Part shown: positions 39,911 through 47,375 of the stretch, in pieces
Layout: every line of letters starts with the position of its first letter
Position numbering within the stretch: position 1 is the stretch's first letter
Source: Ruegeria lacuscaerulensis
Lineage (GTDB): Bacteria; Pseudomonadota; Alphaproteobacteria; Rhodobacterales; Rhodobacteraceae
NCBI RefSeq assembly: GCF_013031245.1
Contig: NZ_WPZL01000001.1
Coordinates: 1 to 64,000 of the forward strand
Reading direction: 5' to 3'
DNA length: 64,000 bases
Translations under genes and position numbers: made by a program
The notes under the pieces: model-generated
The model's input: the letters and a program-made list of their open reading frames with translations, nothing else
What the model was told of the DNA's origin: nothing
Databases searched by the model: none

Positions 39911-40186
39911 ATGACGATCACCGCCGCGCTGGTTCTTTTCGCCGTCATCTGGTTCATGACGCTGTTGGTCGTGCTGCCGATCCGCATCAAGACGCAGGGT
40001 GATCTGGGGGATATCGTTCCGGGCACCCATGCCGGTGCGCCGGAAGTGCATCACATGAAGAAGAAAATCTGGATCACCACCGGCATATCGGTGGTACTCT
40101 GGGCGATCATTGCCGGGATCATCATCTCGGGCGTGATCTCGGTGCGGGACTTCGACTGGTTGAACCAGCTGGAGCCACGGAACTAG
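39911..40186 (+). CDS. DUF1467 family membrane protein
   Basis: A 91-residue protein with two transmembrane helices (about 5-25 and 53-75) and the family motif VVLPIRIKTQGDLGDIVPGT between them, followed by APEVHHMKKK. Function unknown. The gene lies directly behind mce, an order that is frequent in the class and may mean co-transcription. GGAGGGG precedes the ATG. Confidence 0.93.
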   Translation: MTITAALVLFAVIWFMTLLVVLPIRIKTQGDLGDIVPGTHAGAPEVHHMKKKIWITTGISVVLWAIIAGIIISGVISVRDFDWLNQLEPRN

Positions 40187-40189
40187 CCG

Positions 40190-40888
40190 TCAGGGCGTTG
40201 GCCCTGACAGCCTGTGGTAGAGATGCGTGAAAGTGGCCGCCCCGATGATCGGGATCACAAGGTTAATCAGCGGCACCGACAGGGGTATGGCCATCAGGGT
40301 CCCCGCCAGCCAGATGGTTGCCGAATGTCTGGCACGCAGCTTGCGCGCACCTTCCCGCCCCAGTCGCCGCATGGCGGCCAGCGTGAAATATTCGCGGCCC
40401 AGCAAGAAACCGTTCATCGCCCAGAATATGAATGGAGCCAACGGCGTGAAAATCGCGTAGAGGATCAGCGCCAGAAGGTTGGCCACGATGAGCACGCCCA
40501 GAAAACCAAGCCCATCGCTCAGACCGTCGCTGAACGGAATACCGGGAACGGCAGGCAGGGTGGGGTAGTGCTTGTCCTCGACCGCCTGCGCGACCTCTTC
40601 TAGAAACATCGACGTGATTGCCGATGCAACCGGCACCATCAGGAACACGGGCAGGATCAACACCACAAAGATACCCGAGTAATTCAGCACGTCGTTCAGC
40701 CACGGCACCGCTCCGACGAAGGGCAGAGAAATCTCATTGCCGGACAATCGGTTGATCAACCAGATTGCCCCAGCGCAGGCCGCGACCAACAGCACAATTG
40801 TCAGACCAACACCGCGCAGTAGAACAGCGCGGAATTTCGGGTCTCCGATCTGACCGAGCGCGGCAAAAAACGCGTTCAGAATGATCAT
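40190..40888 (-). CDS. EI24/CysZ-like integral membrane protein
   Basis: A 232-residue membrane protein of the EI24 domain family, which contains E. coli CysZ, a sulfate channel. Hydrophobic segments near 25-45, 68-92, 130-160 and 190-215 flank the signature region ATLAAMRRLGRE near 165 and the charged KLRARHSATIWLAG. Sulfate transport would agree with the Sat-CysC gene elsewhere in the window, but most alphaproteobacterial members are uncharacterised. The start overlaps the stop of the nitroreductase gene, so both form one leftward unit. Confidence 0.82.
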   Translation of the reverse strand: MIILNAFFAALGQIGDPKFRAVLLRGVGLTIVLLVAACAGAIWLINRLSGNEISLPFVGAVPWLNDVLNYSGIFVVLILPVFLMVPVASAITSMFLEEVAQAVEDKHYPTLPAVPGIPFSDGLSDGLGFLGVLIVANLLALILYAIFTPLAPFIFWAMNGFLLGREYFTLAAMRRLGREGARKLRARHSATIWLAGTLMAIPLSVPLINLVIPIIGAATFTHLYHRLSGPTP

Positions 40889-41463
40889 TCAGAAACCCAC
40901 TCGGTCAATGTCGCCACGTCCGGGCGGGGTCGTTCCGGCGGGGCGGTGCCTTCGGTGGCAATGTGGATCAGACCCGCGACACGTTCGTTGTCCTGCAGCC
41001 CAAGCGCTTTGCGGCAGAAGTCCCGATCGTGCACCTGCCAGCCCGACAGCCAGTTCGCGCCCCAACCTGCTGCCAGAGCAGCGTTCACGAGGGCAAGGCA
41101 GACAGCCCCTGCGGAATAGGTCTGTTCAATCGCAGGGACTTTTTCCGAGGGCTTTTGCACCTCGATCACCGCAACGGCCAAATGGCCCATGTCAAACTGG
41201 CTGCGCGCCTTTGCAATATCTTCCGGGGGCTTGTCCAACTTAACCCCGCACTCCCGCGTCAATTCGGACATTCGCGGCATCGCACCTTTCTCAAGCACGA
41301 CAAAGCGCCATGGTTCCAGCTTTCCGTGATCCGGGCTGCGGGCAGCGGCCCTCAATAGCGGCGACAGTTCCTCCCGCGTCGGAGCTGGCGCAATCAGTGT
41401 TTTCGCAGGGCGGGAGCGGCGTGATTGCAGAAATTCCAGGGCGGCCGGATTCTTCAAAGACAT
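40885..41463 (-). CDS. Nitroreductase family flavoprotein (YdjA-like)
   Basis: A 192-residue FMN-dependent reductase of the short nitroreductase type. The N-terminal FMN-binding motif FLQSRRSRPAKTL is at about 11-23, RSPDHGKLEPWRFVVL near 42 matches YdjA-like proteins, and the Gly-rich GWGANWLSGW is near 132. Natural substrate unknown. The 4-bp ATGA overlap with the EI24 gene suggests coupling. Confidence 0.9.
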   Translation of the reverse strand: MSLKNPAALEFLQSRRSRPAKTLIAPAPTREELSPLLRAAARSPDHGKLEPWRFVVLEKGAMPRMSELTRECGVKLDKPPEDIAKARSQFDMGHLAVAVIEVQKPSEKVPAIEQTYSAGAVCLALVNAALAAGWGANWLSGWQVHDRDFCRKALGLQDNERVAGLIHIATEGTAPPERPRPDVATLTEWVSE

Positions 41464-41598
41464 ATGTTAACTTCCTTTACACGGGCAGTCTGTATCTGGT
41501 CGAGCATCTGGCGGTTTCAAGTGCAAACGGCTGGACGTGGCGGATCAATTTCATTCCATGGTCCGCCGCGCAAGAGTGATTGCGATCAGGAGGTAAAG

Positions 41599-41874
41599 AT
41601 GGCCAAACCGAAACGACGTGATTTGCCAGATCTGAGCACCTACGCCAACTCTGGAGCCGCAATCTCAGTCAGGGTCACGCCAAAGGCGGCGAAAGACAGA
41701 ATTGTCGTTGAAGATGGGGTCATCCGGATCAATGTCACCGCGGCACCGGAAAACGGTAAGGCGAACGAAGCCGTACGCAGTATCCTTGCCGCAGCAATGG
41801 GGGTCGCGCCATCCAAGCTGACCCTGAAACGGGGCCAGACCTCGCGCGACAAAGTGTTCGTCTATGCGTCCTGA
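41599..41874 (+). CDS. DUF167 (YggU) family protein
   Basis: A 91-residue conserved protein of unknown function. Its core is ISVRVTPKAAKDRIVVEDG, then INVTAAPENGKANEAVRSIL and KLTLKRGQTSRDKVF, the full YggU/DUF167 pattern. The start at 41599 has the strong site AGGAGGT; a longer frame upstream is not family-like. The 3' end overlaps the convergent hypothetical gene by 13 bp. Confidence 0.93.
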   Translation: MAKPKRRDLPDLSTYANSGAAISVRVTPKAAKDRIVVEDGVIRINVTAAPENGKANEAVRSILAAAMGVAPSKLTLKRGQTSRDKVFVYAS

Positions 41875-42110
41875 GCCGGCGTTTCGCGGATTTGGTACAC
41901 CCCTTCAGGCAGGTCCAGAGCGGCGGCCAGATCGCGTACCTGTTCTGGAGACAGGGTTATTTTCTGTATTTGGTCCGTGCGGGGGTCCAGCTGCTCAAGC
42001 GTCACACATTCGGCGAAGCTGTTGATGACGACATCCTCTTGCAAAGGCTTAGGGCCTTCGTCCACCAGAGTAATGACTGTCGAGTCGAATTCATGCTCAA
42101 TCGAAAACAT
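41862..42110 (-). CDS. Conserved hypothetical protein, 82 residues
   Basis: A small acidic protein starting MFSIEHEFDSTVITLVDEG and ending LDLPEGVYQIRETPAQDA. It reads like a compact beta-rich domain (VITLVDEG, VINSFAECVTLEQLD, KITLSPEQVRDLAAALDLP). I do not recognise a named family, but the composition and codon use agree with a real gene. The ATG at 42110 is preferred to one 30 bp upstream; neither has a strong ribosome-binding site. It is divergent from the M48 lipoprotein. Confidence 0.7.
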   Translation of the reverse strand: MFSIEHEFDSTVITLVDEGPKPLQEDVVINSFAECVTLEQLDPRTDQIQKITLSPEQVRDLAAALDLPEGVYQIRETPAQDA

Positions 42111-42231
42111 GGAGCCAGAGTGCAGGGCAAAGGGTCGCAATGCAAGCCGTTCAATCGCAATCAGCCTGTGGCGGTCCCGATATGCTCGCGCTATGGTTTA
42201 TTAACGGGACCGCCGTTTCAAAGGAATATGT

Positions 42232-42939
42232 ATGCGCCGTCTGACCTGTTTGTTGTTTCCTTTGGTGCTGGCGGCCTGCGGTGCCGACATTTTGCGTGTG
42301 CAAACCGCAACGGAATGGACGCAGGATTCCCCAGATTATCAGGTCGAGGCCCAGGCCTTTCGCGAAATAAGCCGGGCAGTGAGCAAAGAGGCCCGTGCAG
42401 AATGCCTGCGGCAGGCAAAAGTCCGCAATTGTGATTTCACCATTTTGGTCGATCTGAATCCACGAGCACCTGCCAACGCATTTCAGACATTGGATGACAA
42501 AGATCAGCCGGTGATCATTTTTACTTTGGCGATGATCAAGTCTGCGGAAAACGAGGATGAATTGGCCTTTGTTATGGGGCACGAGGCCGCTCATCACGTG
42601 TTAGGTCATATAGACCGGCAATCGCAAAGCGCGAAGGAAGGCGCTGTGATTTTTGGAGATTTGGGGAAACTGCACGGTGAAAGCGGGAAAGAACTCGAGC
42701 GCTCGCAAAAACTTGGGGCGGAAGTTGGCGTGCAGGTCAACGTAAAGGATTTTGAGTTGGAAGCGGATCAGTTGGGGACCATCATTACCCATAACGCCGG
42801 GTACAATCCTTTGATCGGAGCTAAGTACTTTAATCGTCTTTCGGATCCAAAAGACCAGTTTCTGGGAACGCACCCGCCCAACGCTCGGCGTGTTCAGATC
42901 GTCCTTGAAACTGCGAAGCAACTTGGGCTGACGCAATGA
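42232..42939 (+). CDS. M48 family metallopeptidase, lipoprotein
   Basis: A 235-residue periplasmic lipoprotein. The signal peptide ends in the lipobox LAAC (Cys 16), and the zinc motif HEAAHHVLGH near residue 119 (HExxH) with the downstream Glu in FELEADQLG near 177 makes an active M48 peptidase. It resembles BepA/LoiP-type proteases that survey outer-membrane protein assembly, though it is short and lacks TPR repeats. Its stop overlaps the next start (ATGA), so it is the first gene of a unit running towards the cysteine-rich small proteins. Confidence 0.9.
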   Translation: MRRLTCLLFPLVLAACGADILRVQTATEWTQDSPDYQVEAQAFREISRAVSKEARAECLRQAKVRNCDFTILVDLNPRAPANAFQTLDDKDQPVIIFTLAMIKSAENEDELAFVMGHEAAHHVLGHIDRQSQSAKEGAVIFGDLGKLHGESGKELERSQKLGAEVGVQVNVKDFELEADQLGTIITHNAGYNPLIGAKYFNRLSDPKDQFLGTHPPNARRVQIVLETAKQLGLTQ

Positions 42940-43304
42940 TTTCCCTGACCCGGCTTGGTGTGATCCTGACGGATCGGGGATCGAAATATGCGGTGAGCGG
43001 TGCATCCGTCACCACCAGGACGGATGTCGATGCGGTCCTGGCTGAACTTAAATCAGAGAAGGCATACGCCAAAGCCACGCACAACACCTGGGCGGCGGTG
43101 CTGCCAACGGGCGCGCTCAAAGCCGATGACGGGGAAAGCGGGGCGGGAATGGTGATCCTGCGCATGTTGGAGCGTGCAGAACTTGAGAGCCACGTCGTAA
43201 TTGTCACCCGTTGGTATGGCGGCAAAAAACTGGGCGGAGACCGATTTCGCCGGGTTCAGGACGCGACCCGAGCCTACCTGGACCACATCAGCGCGGGGCA
43301 TTGA
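42936..43304 (+). CDS. IMPACT/YigZ N-terminal domain protein
   Basis: A 122-residue protein corresponding only to the IMPACT (UPF0029) domain, with KATHNTWAAVLPTGALKADD near 46-65, ESGAGMVILRMLERA near 67 and the signature VIVTRWYGGKKLGGDRF near 88. Full-length YigZ proteins are about 200 residues with an extra C-terminal domain, which is absent here. Family members act in translation-related or amino-acid stress processes, but no role can be assigned. It overlaps the M48 gene by 4 bp. Confidence 0.85.
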   Translation: MISLTRLGVILTDRGSKYAVSGASVTTRTDVDAVLAELKSEKAYAKATHNTWAAVLPTGALKADDGESGAGMVILRMLERAELESHVVIVTRWYGGKKLGGDRFRRVQDATRAYLDHISAGH

Positions 43305-43374
43305 CCTGAGTCAAAGGCCAGTGCGCCGGGTTGCGGTACCCTTTCTGAAACGTGCGAAAGGGAAAGGGTTTCCA

Positions 43375-43626
43375 ATGCACAAGCGAGAGACACTGAAGCA
43401 CCATGCCGCTCTGGTCGATCAGATGGCAACGAAGCTCGGGGTGGATCTGGAAAGTGCTGCGCTAAGCGGAGATATTTCGATCGACCAGATTTCCGACGCG
43501 GTCATTCGGTGTACGGACTGTCCAAACCCAGGCCATTGCCAGAACTTTCTGAACCACCCCCAGCCCGCAAGCCGAACCCCGGAATATTGCCGTAATCAGG
43601 AAATGCTCAGCAAATTAGCCCCTTAA
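43375..43626 (+). CDS. Small four-cysteine protein 1 (DUF6455-like)
   Basis: An 83-residue protein. Cys 46, 49, 55 and 72 occur as C-x2-C-x5-C-x16-C, in the contexts IRCTDCPNPGHCQNFL and EYCRN. The N-terminal half is helical (ALVDQMATKLGVDLESAALSG). The layout agrees with DUF6455, known mostly from Rhodobacteraceae and of unknown function; the family name is given from memory. Four such cysteines could bind zinc or an iron-sulfur cluster. GGGAAAGGG precedes the ATG. It is the first of three related adjacent genes. Confidence 0.78.
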   Translation: MHKRETLKHHAALVDQMATKLGVDLESAALSGDISIDQISDAVIRCTDCPNPGHCQNFLNHPQPASRTPEYCRNQEMLSKLAP

Positions 43627-43641
43627 CCGGCGGAGTTTCAG

Positions 43642-43911
43642 ATGCCGCATCTCGGAGAACTCATGACTCACCTTCGCCTTGTTCTGCGTATGGGGCGGGC
43701 GACCGGAACGGATGTCGTTGCTGCGCATCGGCAGGGGCACCTGACCCAGCAGGATTGGGCCGACATGATCCAAAATTGCCGGGGGTGCGAATGGGCAAAT
43801 CAATGCCCGGATTGGCTGGACCAACACGAAACGGTACCCGGCGCTCCGCAACCCTGCAGAAACAGGAAACGGTTTGCGGCGCTCAAAGAAATGCAAGAAC
43901 AGGTAGACTGA
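43642..43911 (+). CDS. Small four-cysteine protein 2 (DUF6455-like)
   Basis: An 89-residue paralogue of the preceding gene with cysteines at exactly the same positions, 46, 49, 55 and 72 (NCRGCEWANQCPDWL and PCRN). Other shared features are the Trp/Phe after the third Cys and the Arg-Asn after the fourth. The N-terminal half reads LRLVLRMGRATGTDVVAAHR, probably helical. It lies 15 bp after its neighbour and its TGA overlaps the next ATG (TGATG). Metal binding is inference. Confidence 0.78.
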   Translation: MPHLGELMTHLRLVLRMGRATGTDVVAAHRQGHLTQQDWADMIQNCRGCEWANQCPDWLDQHETVPGAPQPCRNRKRFAALKEMQEQVD

Positions 43912-44171
43912 TGACACAAGGTGTTTTGGGAGAGGTTGAAAAACACTTTTGGCTCACCCGTTCTGTCGCGCGATGCATGAATGTGTCGCTGTCCGAGGCG
44001 ATGGCGGAAGACCGGCTTACGGCTGATCGCTATGCCGAATTGGTAACGCGATGCCGGGCTTCACATTGCAGCACGCAGTGCACAATCTGGCTGGCTGCAC
44101 AACAGTCCGAGGCCCGATCAGCCCCGGATTTCTGCCCCAATGCAGACTTGTTGAATGCGTTGAAAGTGTAA
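43911..44171 (+). CDS. Small four-cysteine protein 3 (DUF6455-like, shifted motif)
   Basis: An 86-residue third paralogue. The outer cysteines keep their distance (Cys 48 and 57, x8 between; Cys 75 at the end in FCPN), but the inner one moves from C-x2-C to C-x4-C (RCRASHCSTQCTIWL), so the ligand geometry differs; an extra Cys 22 is present. The start overlaps the previous stop. Its end abuts the convergent CDGSH gene with no gap. Confidence 0.76.
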   Translation: MTQGVLGEVEKHFWLTRSVARCMNVSLSEAMAEDRLTADRYAELVTRCRASHCSTQCTIWLAAQQSEARSAPDFCPNADLLNALKV

Positions 44172-44414
44172 TCAAAGCTTGCCGTGAGAGCCGTCGCATA
44201 GCGGTGGCTTCCCAGTGTGTTTGCACCCACAGAAGAAGACTTTTTTGCTAGTTTCAGCCGTGTATTTCACCGGTTCAAACCCCGTGTCCTTATGAGATCC
44301 GTCGCAGAACGGTTGCCGCTTGGATTGGCCGCACGCACACCAGAAATAACTTTTCCCTTCTGTCACCTCGACCGGGTATGGCCCCTTTTGCGCGATGTTA
44401 GGACTGTCTGACAT
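44172..44414 (-). CDS. CDGSH-type iron-sulfur protein with two cluster motifs
   Basis: An 80-residue protein with two tandem CDGSH motifs, WCACGQSKRQPFCDGSH (Cys 26, 28, 37, His 41) and FCGCKHTGKPPLCDGSH (Cys 62, 64, 73, His 77). Each 3Cys-1His site should bind one 2Fe-2S cluster as in mitoNEET-family proteins. There is no membrane anchor, so it is probably soluble and cytoplasmic. It is convergent and contiguous with the third four-cysteine gene and its promoter lies near the TTTAGGGC repeat. Confidence 0.95.
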   Translation of the reverse strand: MSDSPNIAQKGPYPVEVTEGKSYFWCACGQSKRQPFCDGSHKDTGFEPVKYTAETSKKVFFCGCKHTGKPPLCDGSHGKL

Positions 44415-44451
44415 GTGGCTACTCCGTCTTTGGCTGATGTCCGCAGAATAG

Positions 44452-44618
44452 TTTAGGGCGATATCAATAAAAACGGTAGCAAATGCTCAAAAACCCGCTG
44501 TTCAGATCGGGTTACCAGCATGGTTCCGCCTCTATTCACGAAGGTGTGATTGATTTCGTTGCAAAAATACCATCGAGGCCGTAGTCTGGCGCCGGCCCCA
44601 AACTTTAGGGCAATATCA
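44452..44618. repeat. Two copies of a 15-bp motif TTTAGGGC(G/A)ATATCA
   Basis: TTTAGGGCGATATCA at 44452-44466 and TTTAGGGCAATATCA at 44604-44618 differ at one base and start 152 bp apart in direct orientation. The first is 38 bp upstream of the leftward CDGSH start, the second 26 bp upstream of the rightward lipoprotein start. They could be shared operators or promoter elements for a divergent pair. No known regulator is matched by eye. Confidence 0.55.
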
Positions 44619-44643
44619 GAAAGTTAATAGAGGAATGACGGAC

Positions 44644-44832
44644 ATGAAACTTAAATTGGCTGCCGTTAGCGCAATTGCCCTTGTATTGGCTGCATGCTCG
44701 CAGCAAGAGGAGCCGACACCGGTTTACATCACGCCCGAGTATGACAAGTTTGGCTCACCGAGCTGCCCGGCGGGTACAGAGCTGGCGACAACCGAAGCGG
44801 GTCAGACTGTCTGTAACCCGGTTGCCCAGTAA
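44644..44832 (+). CDS. Small lipoprotein, 62 residues
   Basis: A short lipoprotein with signal peptide and lipobox LAAC (MKLKLAAVSAIALVLAAC), followed by an acidic mature part with two more cysteines (SPSCPAGTELA and QTVCNPVAQ). AGAGGA lies 9 bp before the ATG at 44644; the ATG 9 bp earlier is too close to it. Function unknown. The gene is probably monocistronic, ended by a strong terminator. Confidence 0.85.
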   Translation: MKLKLAAVSAIALVLAACSQQEEPTPVYITPEYDKFGSPSCPAGTELATTEAGQTVCNPVAQ

Positions 44833-44838
44833 GAATTC

Positions 44839-44909
44839 CGCGGGCGGCTCTCTGTTAAGCTGCCCGCACAATTCCAACCGAGATAGCCGCCCTCCAGGGC
44901 GGCTTTTTT
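44839..44909 (+). terminator. Hairpin and intrinsic terminator after the small lipoprotein gene
   Basis: A stem GCGGGC/GCCCGC with outer loop at 44840-44867 is followed by the classical terminator GCCGCCCT, CC, AGGGCGGC and six T at 44886-44909. It ends the lipoprotein transcript before dgkA. Confidence 0.9.
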
Positions 44910-44966
44910 CTTGCTTGCCGGTAGCTGTCCAGGTTTCTGTCTGTAGAACCGGAAAAACGAGGGTTC

Positions 44967-45323
44967 ATGAGAAATTTCTTTATCCGCCTCCGGGATCGCA
45001 CCCGTTGGAGCTGGCAAGGGTTAGCAGCCACATGGCACGAAGAATACTCTTTCCGCTCATGGGTTTGGGCAAATCTCTTCTCTGCCGCTCTGGCGGTTTG
45101 GTTGCCCCTGACCGATGGGATACGCGCCCTGATACTGGTCTTGGGTATTCTTGTGCTGGTAGCCGAGTTGTTTAACACCGCAATTGAGCGGGCGGTAGAT
45201 CACACGTCGACCGAGCGTAGCGAACTGGCGGGTCAGGCCAAGGATGCAGCCAGTGCCGCCGTTGCTCTAACCGCTGTGGCGGCTGGGGTGGTGTGGATCA
45301 TCGGACTTTTGAGTCTGCTCTGA
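44967..45323 (+). CDS. dgkA: Diacylglycerol kinase
   Basis: A 118-residue trimeric inner-membrane kinase that recycles diacylglycerol to phosphatidate. The N-terminal amphipathic part contains RWSWQGLAATWHEEYSFR, and the catalytic signature is ELFNTAIERAVDH then AKDAASAAV near 67-95, with three transmembrane helices. It is preceded by AACGAGGG. Downstream comes the convergent Tyr-rich gene. Confidence 0.95.
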   Translation: MRNFFIRLRDRTRWSWQGLAATWHEEYSFRSWVWANLFSAALAVWLPLTDGIRALILVLGILVLVAELFNTAIERAVDHTSTERSELAGQAKDAASAAVALTAVAAGVVWIIGLLSLL

Positions 45324-45339
45324 TCCAAGTGTTTTGGTC

Positions 45340-45777
45340 TTAGTAATTATGGCGCGAAAAACCGCGGCGGAAGTTTCGGTGCTGAATGCCGTAGCGCTGC
45401 GGAATGTAGTATGGAGAAGACAGTCTGTTGAAATGTCCAGGGGACGACCGATAGTGTCTTTTTACCGGCTTTACGTAATGCACCTTGGGTTTGGCTTTAT
45501 GATAATAACCCTTAGGTTTGGCATTATAATAATAGGCCTTGGGCTTGGTATAATAATAGGCCTTGGGTTTGGCGTTGTAATGATAAACCCTGGGTGCATG
45601 ATAGTATCGATTCACACGATGTGTACTGCGGTAATGCAAGCTCAGCGATTTTGAGTTTATGAAAATAAAGCTGCCTGAACTGACGCTGATATTGTCGGCG
45701 ATTGCTGGAAACGCAAAAAGTTGAGCGGCAAAAACAGCAACCGCGCATTTCGTTGCAAAGGGGCGCAGATAAGACAT
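45340..45777 (-). CDS. Secreted Tyr/Lys/His-rich repeat protein
   Basis: A 145-residue basic protein with a signal peptide (about 1-27, cleavage after AIA). Residues 61-108 are built of short imperfect repeats, AKPKAYYY, TKPKAYYY, AKPKGYYH and AKPKVHYV. The rest of the mature part is also rich in Tyr, His, Arg and Ser (HYRSSPGHFNRLSSPYYIPQRYG). Codon use (Tyr TAT/TAC, Lys AAG/AAA) is unlike the neighbours, and the DNA shows a matching run of about 25-bp repeats. It is not a known enzyme; a structural or surface role is a guess. It is convergent with dgkA. Confidence 0.78.
   Translation of the reverse strand: MSYLRPFATKCAVAVFAAQLFAFPAIADNISVSSGSFIFINSKSLSLHYRSTHRVNRYYHAPRVYHYNAKPKAYYYTKPKAYYYNAKPKGYYHKAKPKVHYVKPVKRHYRSSPGHFNRLSSPYYIPQRYGIQHRNFRRGFSRHNY
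45454..45597. repeat. Internal tandem repeats of the Tyr-rich gene
   Basis: Degenerate repeats of about 24-27 bp encode the AKPKxYYY units. They are likely to vary in copy number between strains; this is inference. Confidence 0.6.
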
Positions 45778-45890
45778 TGGACCCTCCTTCTTCTGAACCG
45801 AAGTGCCCTGTCATCATCCGATAATTTCGCGCAGATTGCTAATAAACTTGGCTCACGCTTCGCCACTCCGAAGTGATCGGGCAGGAAGCG

Positions 45891-47279
45891 TCAGCGCAGT
45901 TTGCCCCATAGGTCGTACTCGCCTGCCTCATCAACCTCGACCGATACGATGTCGCCGGGCCTGAGATTTTCGAAGCCTTCGTCGATGAACAGGTTGCCGT
46001 CGATTTCGGGCGCGTCCGCCTTGGTGCGGCAGGTTGCGGCCTCGTCATCGACCTCATCCACAATGACGTCGATGGTCTGGCCCACCTTTGTAGCGAGTTT
46101 GGCCTCGGAAATAGCCTGCGCCTTTTCCATGAACCGTTCCCAGCGTTCCTGTTTGACCTCGGCAGGAACGTGATCGGGCAGGTCGTTCGACCGCGCGCCA
46201 TCGACGTTCTCGTATTGAAAACAGCCTACGCGATCCAGCTGCGCCTCATCCATCCAGTCCAGCAGGGTCAGGAATTCAGCCTCGGTTTCGCCGGGATATC
46301 CGACGATGAAGGTCGACCGCAGGGTGATGCCCGGGCAGGTCGCCCGCCACGCGGCGATTTCGTCCAGTGTCCTGGCAGCAGCTGCCGGGCGGGCCATGCG
46401 TTTCAATACATCCGGGTGGGCGTGCTGGAACGGAATATCCAGATAGGGCAGGATGTTGCATCCCGCGTCCGCCATCAGCGGGATCAGCTCACGCACATGC
46501 GGGTAGGGGTATACGTAATGCAGGCGAATCCAGGCATCCATCTGTCCCAGCTCTCGCGCCAGATCGGTGATGTGGCTGCGCACCTTGCGGTCTTTCCACG
46601 GGTTCGCGTCATATTTCCGGTCCAGACCATAGGCTGAGGTGTCTTGCGAGATCACCAGCAGTTCACGTACGCCGTTATCGACAAGTTTTTCGGCCTCACG
46701 CAGGACAGCATGGGCCGGTCGGCTGACCAGTTTACCGCGCATGTCGGGGATGATGCAGAACTTGCATTTGTGGTTACAGCCCTCGGAGATTTTGAGATAG
46801 CTGTAATGGCGCGGGGTCAGCTGCACATTGGCCGCTGGCAACAGATCCACGAACGGGTCCGGATCCGGCGGTACGGCCGTGTGTACAGCATCCAGAACCT
46901 GCTCGTACTGGTGTGGTCCGGTGACGGCCATGATGCGTGGGTGATGCTCGCGGATGTAATCAGGTTCAGCCCCCAGACAGCCGGTCACGATGACCTTGCC
47001 ATTTTCAACCAGAGCCTCGCCAATTGCGTCCAGCGACTCGGCCTTGGCGCTGTCGAGAAACCCGCAGGTGTTCACGATCACGGCATCGGCCCCTGAATAG
47101 TCCGGCGAAATCCCGTAACCTTCTGCCCGCAAGCGGGTCAAAATCCGCTCACTGTCGACCAATGCCTTGGGGCAGCCCAAAGACACCATACCGATAGTTG
47201 GCTGGTTCGGACGGGGTGTGTCAATGATCCGGGCGGCGGGCGCCAGGTCGGGGCGGAGGTTTGGCGGGTTCGTGGTCAT
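45891..47279 (-). CDS. rimO: Ribosomal protein S12 methylthiotransferase RimO
   Basis: A 462-residue radical-SAM methylthiotransferase that modifies Asp 88/89 of ribosomal protein S12. The N-terminal MTTase domain begins [19 protein letters not shown] and holds cluster cysteines ([22 protein letters not shown]). The radical-SAM cluster motif is [16 protein letters not shown] near 168, and a C-terminal TRAM domain follows (about 395-462). The start at 47279 drops 12 upstream residues without family similarity. It is divergent from the AsmA gene. Confidence 0.97.
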   Translation of the reverse strand: MTTNPPNLRPDLAPAARIIDTPRPNQPTIGMVSLGCPKALVDSERILTRLRAEGYGISPDYSGADAVIVNTCGFLDSAKAESLDAIGEALVENGKVIVTGCLGAEPDYIREHHPRIMAVTGPHQYEQVLDAVHTAVPPDPDPFVDLLPAANVQLTPRHYSYLKISEGCNHKCKFCIIPDMRGKLVSRPAHAVLREAEKLVDNGVRELLVISQDTSAYGLDRKYDANPWKDRKVRSHITDLARELGQMDAWIRLHYVYPYPHVRELIPLMADAGCNILPYLDIPFQHAHPDVLKRMARPAAAARTLDEIAAWRATCPGITLRSTFIVGYPGETEAEFLTLLDWMDEAQLDRVGCFQYENVDGARSNDLPDHVPAEVKQERWERFMEKAQAISEAKLATKVGQTIDVIVDEVDDEAATCRTKADAPEIDGNLFIDEGFENLRPGDIVSVEVDEAGEYDLWGKLR

Positions 47280-47375
47280 GGCGCGGCATATAGTGGGGAA
47301 CGCTTCCCCTTGCAAATGCAGCGCAGGCTTTGAATGATCTTTTCAACGCATGCCAAAAAAGCGGAGAGCAGAAAA

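Noticed and set aside
43375..44171. Ferredoxin genes
   Set aside because: The Cys spacing (C-x2-C-x5-C-x16-C) is not that of 2Fe-2S or 4Fe-4S ferredoxins.
45334..45654. Hydrophobic Ile/Gly/Leu-rich frame opposite the Tyr-rich repeat gene
   Set aside because: It is a by-product of the repeat on the other strand, where a signal peptide and a clean repeat unit make the leftward reading far more plausible.
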